Part shown: positions 6,187 through 9,443 of the stretch, one piece after another
Numbering within the stretch: the first letter of the stretch is position 1
How the letters are laid out: every line of letters starts with the position of its first letter
Source: an uncultured Bacilli bacterium
Lineage (GTDB): Bacteria > Bacillota_I > Bacilli_A > RF39 > UBA660
NCBI GenBank assembly: GCA_934096125.1
Contig: CAKOLB010000016.1
Span: forward strand, 1 to 9,443
DNA length: 9,443 bases
Direction: 5' to 3'
The notes under the pieces: generated by a model
What the model was told of the DNA's origin: nothing
Databases searched by the model: none
The model's input: only the letters and a program-made list of their open reading frames with translations
Made by a program: the position numbers and the translations under genes

Positions 6187-7282
6187 TTATGTCCTTTGAA
6201 TTTACTATATACAAATATAAGTTATTATCATTAAGAATATAAAATATTGATATTTTGTGATCTTTAATATTATAGAACATGATTGGAGTGCGTAAATTAT
6301 CACGAACATCTACTAATTCATTAAAATTATTGATTAATAAAACATTATATTTTTTTTCATCAGGAAATGTTGCTGTTTCTACTATTAAACGGTCATATTC
6401 TTTTAATATTTTATTAATAAATTTGTCATACTTACTTATTTTTTTGGTATATCTTTTTATTATTACAATAGTAAATGATAGAAAAAGAAGTGATAGGAAA
6501 AAAGAAATTATACCAGCAATTAATTTTTGATAGTCATTAATAATAACAGCCTTTGATATAATGTATTTTTCTATATTTATATTTATTTCTTGAGTATTAA
6601 AATTTATTTCAATAGCTTTTTGTGATAGTGGTATTCGAACTGATATTTGTGCATTTGTTGGAATATCTTTATATTTCGGGTTAACATTATTATATGTGTT
6701 TAAAAACACCTCTAAATAACTTTGGGAATCAACACCATATTGAGATTTAAAATTAGTTGCAATACTATTATAGTATTCATAATCAATATTAACTTTTTTA
6801 TCTAAATTATATAATGTTCCACTATTTTTTACAGAATCTGTGGTTTTAGGAACTAAAACATAATCTTTTTCATAATACTTTGTTTTAGTGTCTTTGTTTT
6901 CAATAATAAGTTTAGCTCCAATTTCATAATCAATGGAACTAGCTAAATTATCATAATTACCATTAAATTGATAATTAAAATCAAGTGAAATGTTCTTAAT
7001 TAAACTAGCCACATAAGACATATTGGAATCTAAACATTCGTCTTCAAAAAAAGCATTATCTTTTAAGCATACAGAATATTTTATGTTGCCCTTTTCTTGG
7101 AAATGTAATTTTTCATCACTATTAGTACTTAATGCGTTAGTAATAAATTTAAAACCTACAATAACAAATAAGCCGAAAAAGAATGCGCAAAGAAAAAGTT
7201 TCAATAAAAATTTCTCTTTTTTTATGTTTTTACTATTCTTTTTACTTTTAGTATAACGTACATCTTTTGTAATTTTTACCAC
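6149..7282 (-). CDS. DUF5305-like bitopic membrane protein, partner of the signal peptidase (377 aa)
   Basis: A basic N-terminus (residues 1-26) leads into a membrane segment (27-48), a ~200-residue external domain with two close cysteines (C72, C83), a second membrane segment (253-276), and a ~100-residue cytoplasmic tail. The tail has the YDRLIVE element and, about 311-337, a VLLINNFNELVDVRDNL-TPIMFY stretch that resembles the C-terminal signature of DUF5305 proteins, a family I know mainly from archaeal and some bacterial genomes next to SipW/ER-type signal peptidases. Function is undescribed; a scaffold or regulator of the peptidase is an inference. It overlaps the peptidase stop by 7 nt (GTGGTAA). 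The GTG start has its Shine-Dalgarno too close, whereas an ATT nine bases in has GAGGTG 6 nt upstream, so the true start is uncertain. Confidence 0.7.
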   Translation of the reverse strand: MVKITKDVRYTKSKKNSKNIKKEKFLLKLFLCAFFFGLFVIVGFKFITNALSTNSDEKLHFQEKGNIKYSVCLKDNAFFEDECLDSNMSYVASLIKNISLDFNYQFNGNYDNLASSIDYEIGAKLIIENKDTKTKYYEKDYVLVPKTTDSVKNSGTLYNLDKKVNIDYEYYNSIATNFKSQYGVDSQSYLEVFLNTYNNVNPKYKDIPTNAQISVRIPLSQKAIEINFNTQEININIEKYIISKAVIINDYQKLIAGIISFFLSLLFLSFTIVIIKRYTKKISKYDKFINKILKEYDRLIVETATFPDEKKYNVLLINNFNELVDVRDNLRTPIMFYNIKDHKISIFYILNDNNLYLYIVNSKDINDGDKKYENKKN

Positions 7283-8406
7283 CTCTCATTAACTAATACA
7301 GTGGGATATCCTATCAACGGAATCTTAATTTTAACAATTCCAATAAACAGATCCTCTGTAATTTTGTATTTATCATAATCGTTATTAGCATCACCTTTAG
7401 TATATATAAAATATTCGTCATCAGTTTTTATTATTCTATAAATTCTATGAATAATCACTTTTTGATCATGTTTATATGCTAGTACATCACCAACATTAAT
7501 TTCATTATAATTTTTATCAACAATAACTATATCGCCTTTCGATATTTCAGGTTCCATAGAACCACTAGCAACTGCAACTGCATAATATCTAAAATATCCA
7601 GAAACTACATAAATTAAAACACAGATAAAAATAGTTAAAGGAAGAAAAAATAAAAGTTCTTTTTTGCTCTGTCTATAATTTTCAAGTACAACGTTTTCAA
7701 TTCTATCTTTTTTAAACCATTTTTTTATCCTTACAAGAACAATCAATGGAAAAACAAGAAAAATTAAAGAATAAAGGTATTCATTAGGATTTGGAATTAT
7801 AGGAAGAAGATATTTATACAGTTGCATAATTAATAAGTATACAATTCCAGGCTTATAACCAAGATTTAAACTTAAGTATGAACACAGAATATTTTCTGAA
7901 ATTGATGGTAAAAATGTTAATGCAATTAATAAGAATGTGTCCTTATTAAAGCCAAGTGAATGGGCTGAAAATGGTACAACATTATCAATTATAATAAAGA
8001 AAATACATGTAATTATAATTAAAGTTTTTGACTCACTGGACTTCATTAAAAGCTGATATCTCAAAAATTCTTTTATAAAAAAATAAAATATTATAGGAAT
8101 TATTATGTTACAAAAAGAATTTATTGTAAAATAATTAGTATTTTTGGCAAATCCAATTAAAATGCCAGATAAATAATAAAATAGAAAAAAAACTATTAAA
8201 ATAATAATAATTTCCAAGACGATATCTTTACTGTAGCGATGTCTATCTTTTTCAAATCCAAAAGTAAAATACACAATAACTAAGGATAATAAAAGTACAA
8301 TATCCAACCCAATTTGTCCCAACATTTTAAATTTCAAACTGTTTAGAACTAAAATAAAACTAAAAGTAAAGATAAATAATATTATTTTAATATAGCTTTT
8401 TTTCAT
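7276..8406 (-). CDS. SipW/ER-type signal peptidase I with large N-terminal membrane domain (376 aa)
   Basis: The C-terminal third is a type I signal peptidase: VASGSMEPEISKGDIVIVDK with nucleophile S283, then IIHRIYRI with H320 where bacterial LepB enzymes have Lys, then TKGDANND with the acidic residues D339/D343. This Ser-His arrangement defines the ER/archaeal/SipW class, which in Bacillus matures TasA and TapA. The ~250 residues before it contain about eight or nine hydrophobic segments (5-23, 30-50, 62-86, 98-112, 127-142, 155-167, 184-203, 208-227, 252-270), with a KPGIVYLLIMQLYKYLLPIIPNP-like conserved core around 185-207. B. subtilis SipW is about 190 residues, so this form is doubled. 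It sits 48 bp after the TasA-like gene, with a GGGAG site 6 nt before the ATG. Confidence 0.88.
   Translation of the reverse strand: MKKSYIKIILFIFTFSFILVLNSLKFKMLGQIGLDIVLLLSLVIVYFTFGFEKDRHRYSKDIVLEIIIILIVFFLFYYLSGILIGFAKNTNYFTINSFCNIIIPIIFYFFIKEFLRYQLLMKSSESKTLIIITCIFFIIIDNVVPFSAHSLGFNKDTFLLIALTFLPSISENILCSYLSLNLGYKPGIVYLLIMQLYKYLLPIIPNPNEYLYSLIFLVFPLIVLVRIKKWFKKDRIENVVLENYRQSKKELLFFLPLTIFICVLIYVVSGYFRYYAVAVASGSMEPEISKGDIVIVDKNYNEINVGDVLAYKHDQKVIIHRIYRIIKTDDEYFIYTKGDANNDYDKYKITEDLFIGIVKIKIPLIGYPTVLVNERW
7280..7285 (-). promoter_or_regulatory. GAGGTG ribosome binding site that overlaps the assigned GTG start
   Basis: Minus-strand GAGGTG (7280-7285), matching the anti-Shine-Dalgarno very well, contains the proposed GTG start itself (7280-7282). 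Its ideal downstream distance (6 nt) falls on an in-frame ATT at 7271-7273. The DUF5305-like gene may therefore start at ATT, or rely on termination-reinitiation from the overlapping TAA of the peptidase gene. Confidence 0.45.
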
Positions 8407-8454
8407 TATTATCTCCCATCTTTAAAGAGACAAATCTGCTTCAACATGTAATTT

Positions 8455-9108
8455 TTAATCAGCAGAGCTGTAATTTAAAGTTATATTGCCAAATGCAACA
8501 GTAAAGTCCCCATCTGCTCTATCAGCACCAGCTTCATATTCTAAAGTAACTGTAACTAATTCTCCGCTACTCTTAGATAAAGTATGTCCTGTAATTGAGG
8601 CCATGCCAGTTGCTGTTTCAATTTCATTTCCAACTTTTACTTTTATGGAAATTTTATCACAAGCTTTTTGAACTAGAGCATCAGTAGTTCCTTGAGCTGC
8701 TGTGCAGATTTTAGTAGCATTTTGATCAGCAACATTACTGAAAACTATACTTTTTAGATAAGCATTCAATTCCCCAGCATTGTACGCATAAAATTTGTAT
8801 ACAACTGATTGTCCAGGTTCAGTGAATGTTGCACTTAACTTTGAAATAGTTGGATCACCGCTATTATCAATAACACCATTTGTTGTTACTAGCGAGTTTG
8901 GGGTAGCAGTTGGTATAATTTCAGCAACTTCCACTTTATCTTCGGCACTAGAAAAATCTACATTCATTGTACTATGATCTGGTTTAACATTCGCACTACT
9001 TTGGATGTTTAAAACACTAGAAAAAGCAGCAAAACCAATCGATAATCCAATAGCACCAACAACTAAAGCAACAATTGCTATTATCTGTACTTTTCTATTT
9101 TTCTCCAT
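8455..9108 (-). CDS. TasA/camelysin-like secreted protein, likely fibre subunit (217 aa)
   Basis: The N-terminus has a basic MEKNRK head, a hydrophobic core (8-24) and LSIGFAAFSSVLNIQSSANV, the signal style processed by SipW-type peptidases; cleavage is expected after the FAAFS region. The remaining ~180 residues are beta-rich (VVYKFYAYNAGELNAYLKSI, ISIKVKVG, ELVTVTLEYEAG, GNITLNYSS) as in TasA/camelysin (peptidase M73-like) proteins, with two cysteines (C135, C150) that could pair. Composition is richer in Ala, Thr and Ser and less AT-driven than the neighbours, as expected of an abundant exported structural protein. It is the first gene of the operon, behind a good promoter and an AGGAGG site. 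No metallopeptidase motif is seen, so a structural role is favoured. TasA assignment is by signal and fold pattern, not by clear sequence identity. Confidence 0.8.
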   Translation of the reverse strand: MEKNRKVQIIAIVALVVGAIGLSIGFAAFSSVLNIQSSANVKPDHSTMNVDFSSAEDKVEVAEIIPTATPNSLVTTNGVIDNSGDPTISKLSATFTEPGQSVVYKFYAYNAGELNAYLKSIVFSNVADQNATKICTAAQGTTDALVQKACDKISIKVKVGNEIETATGMASITGHTLSKSSGELVTVTLEYEAGADRADGDFTVAFGNITLNYSSAD

Positions 9109-9116
9109 TTATTTTA

Positions 9117-9161
9117 CCTCCTATTATTATAAATTTTATCATAGTTATTATTTTTAAGCAA
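9117..9161 (-). promoter_or_regulatory. Promoter and ribosome binding site of the TasA-like/signal-peptidase operon
   Basis: Minus strand: TTGCTT (9156-9161), 17 bp, TAAAAT (9133-9138) with a TG extension (TGATAAAAT), then AGGAGG (9117-9122) 8 nt before the ATG. The leader would be only about 20 nt. No operator or riboswitch structure is evident between promoter and gene. Confidence 0.65.
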
Positions 9162-9274
9162 TATAGTTACTTTATTTTGTTATATAATACTTATCAAAAA
9201 AATTTTTTATTAACATTTTATATTTATCACATATTTAATATAACCTCTTCTGGAGAAAAATAAAAGAGTTATTA

Positions 9275-9319
9275 TAGCCAAAATTTGTAGAACTTCATAT
9301 ATTACCCTAGAGGGAGGAA
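9275..9319 (+). promoter_or_regulatory. Candidate promoter and ribosome binding site of the plus-strand right-edge gene
   Basis: TAGCCA (9275-9280) and TATATT (9298-9303), 17 bp apart, form a weak sigma-A-like promoter. AGGGAGGAA (9311-9319) lies 5 nt before the TTG start. The short palindrome CCCTAGAGGG (9305-9314) overlaps the start of the binding site. Divergent promoters for this gene and the TasA-like operon therefore share the 216-bp gap 9109-9324. Confidence 0.35.
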
Positions 9320-9324
9320 TTTTT

Positions 9325-9443
9325 TTGAAAAAGAAAATAATTGGAGGTTTATTTTGTTTGTTAGTGTTTTGTTTAGGAGGATATTTCTTAGGACTAAAAA
9401 CTACAAATAAAGAAAATGATTTGGAAAAAATAAGACTTGCAGA
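9325..9443 (+). CDS. N-terminus of a small membrane-anchored or secreted protein (partial)
   Basis: Translation from TTG (9325-9327) reads MKKKIIGGLFCLLVFCLGG, then YFLGLKTTNKENDLEKIRLA, 39 codons to the window edge. A Lys-rich start plus about 19 hydrophobic residues (5-23) indicates a signal anchor; C11 and C16 do not fit a clear lipobox. The start was chosen because a strong AGGGAGGAA site precedes it by 5 nt; no in-frame ATG follows in view. The 5' end of this gene is duplicated in degraded form at 2087-2145. Too little is visible to assign a family. Confidence 0.65.
   Translation, partial: MKKKIIGGLFCLLVFCLGGYFLGLKTTNKENDLEKIRLA

Noticed and set aside
8419..8428. Palindrome TCTTTAAAGA between the TasA-like and peptidase genes
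   Set aside because: It has no loop, no GC content and no U-run, so it is not a terminator; it may lower downstream expression slightly but cannot be supported.
1..9443. CRISPR arrays, tRNA or rRNA genes, toxin-antitoxin pairs
   Set aside because: No regularly spaced repeats, no cloverleaf-like GC-rich segments and no recognisable toxin or antitoxin motif were found on reading both strands.

Overview
The window is very AT-rich and uses compact Gram-positive-style signals: AGGAGG-type ribosome binding sites, extended -10 promoters, Lys/Asn/Ile-rich proteins and short intergenic gaps. It looks like a chromosomal piece of a low-GC Firmicutes/Bacilli-type bacterium, possibly one of the uncultured gut Bacilli lineages (RF39/Erysipelotrichia-like). 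That placement is inferred from sequence style, not from a marker gene.

Layout from right to left, since all large genes are on the minus strand. (1) At the right edge a small membrane-anchored protein begins on the plus strand and runs off the window. (2) Divergent from it is a four-gene operon (9108 to 4645): a small TasA/camelysin-like secreted protein, an ER/SipW-type (Ser-His) signal peptidase fused to a large N-terminal membrane domain, a DUF5305-like bitopic protein, and a 513-residue surface protein whose N-terminus matches the small TasA-like protein. The genes overlap or nearly touch. A promoter sits just upstream of the first gene and a hairpin plus U-run lies at 4220-4275. The simplest reading is a dedicated export unit: the peptidase matures the two proteins carrying the shared LS[IV]GF[AS]AF signal, which then form or decorate extracellular fibres, with the DUF5305-like protein as a membrane accessory. 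(3) A two-gene unit (4109 to 2378) encodes a membrane-anchored protein with an InlB B-type repeat and an HELMH zinc metallopeptidase domain, plus a small anchored protein. (4) A two-gene unit (1980 to 209) encodes a cytoplasmic coiled-coil/helical-repeat protein and a small helical protein. Its promoter is near consensus (TTTACA, 17 bp, TATAAT, with a TG extension). (5) At the left edge is the left end of an IS3-family insertion sequence.

The intergenic stretches hold decayed DNA. At 4311-4465 there is a broken IS3-type transposase C-terminus. At 2087-2145 there is a degraded copy of the 5' end of the plus-strand gene that starts at 9325, about 7.2 kb away in the same orientation. It runs directly into an HTH-like fragment, and a further orphan reading-frame tail lies on the other strand. 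These scars suggest repeated rearrangement around the surface-protein genes.

The most interesting system is the peptidase, DUF5305-like protein and twin-substrate operon. It resembles the B. subtilis tapA-sipW-tasA arrangement in logic, but it has a fused membrane domain and a partner family I associate mainly with archaea.
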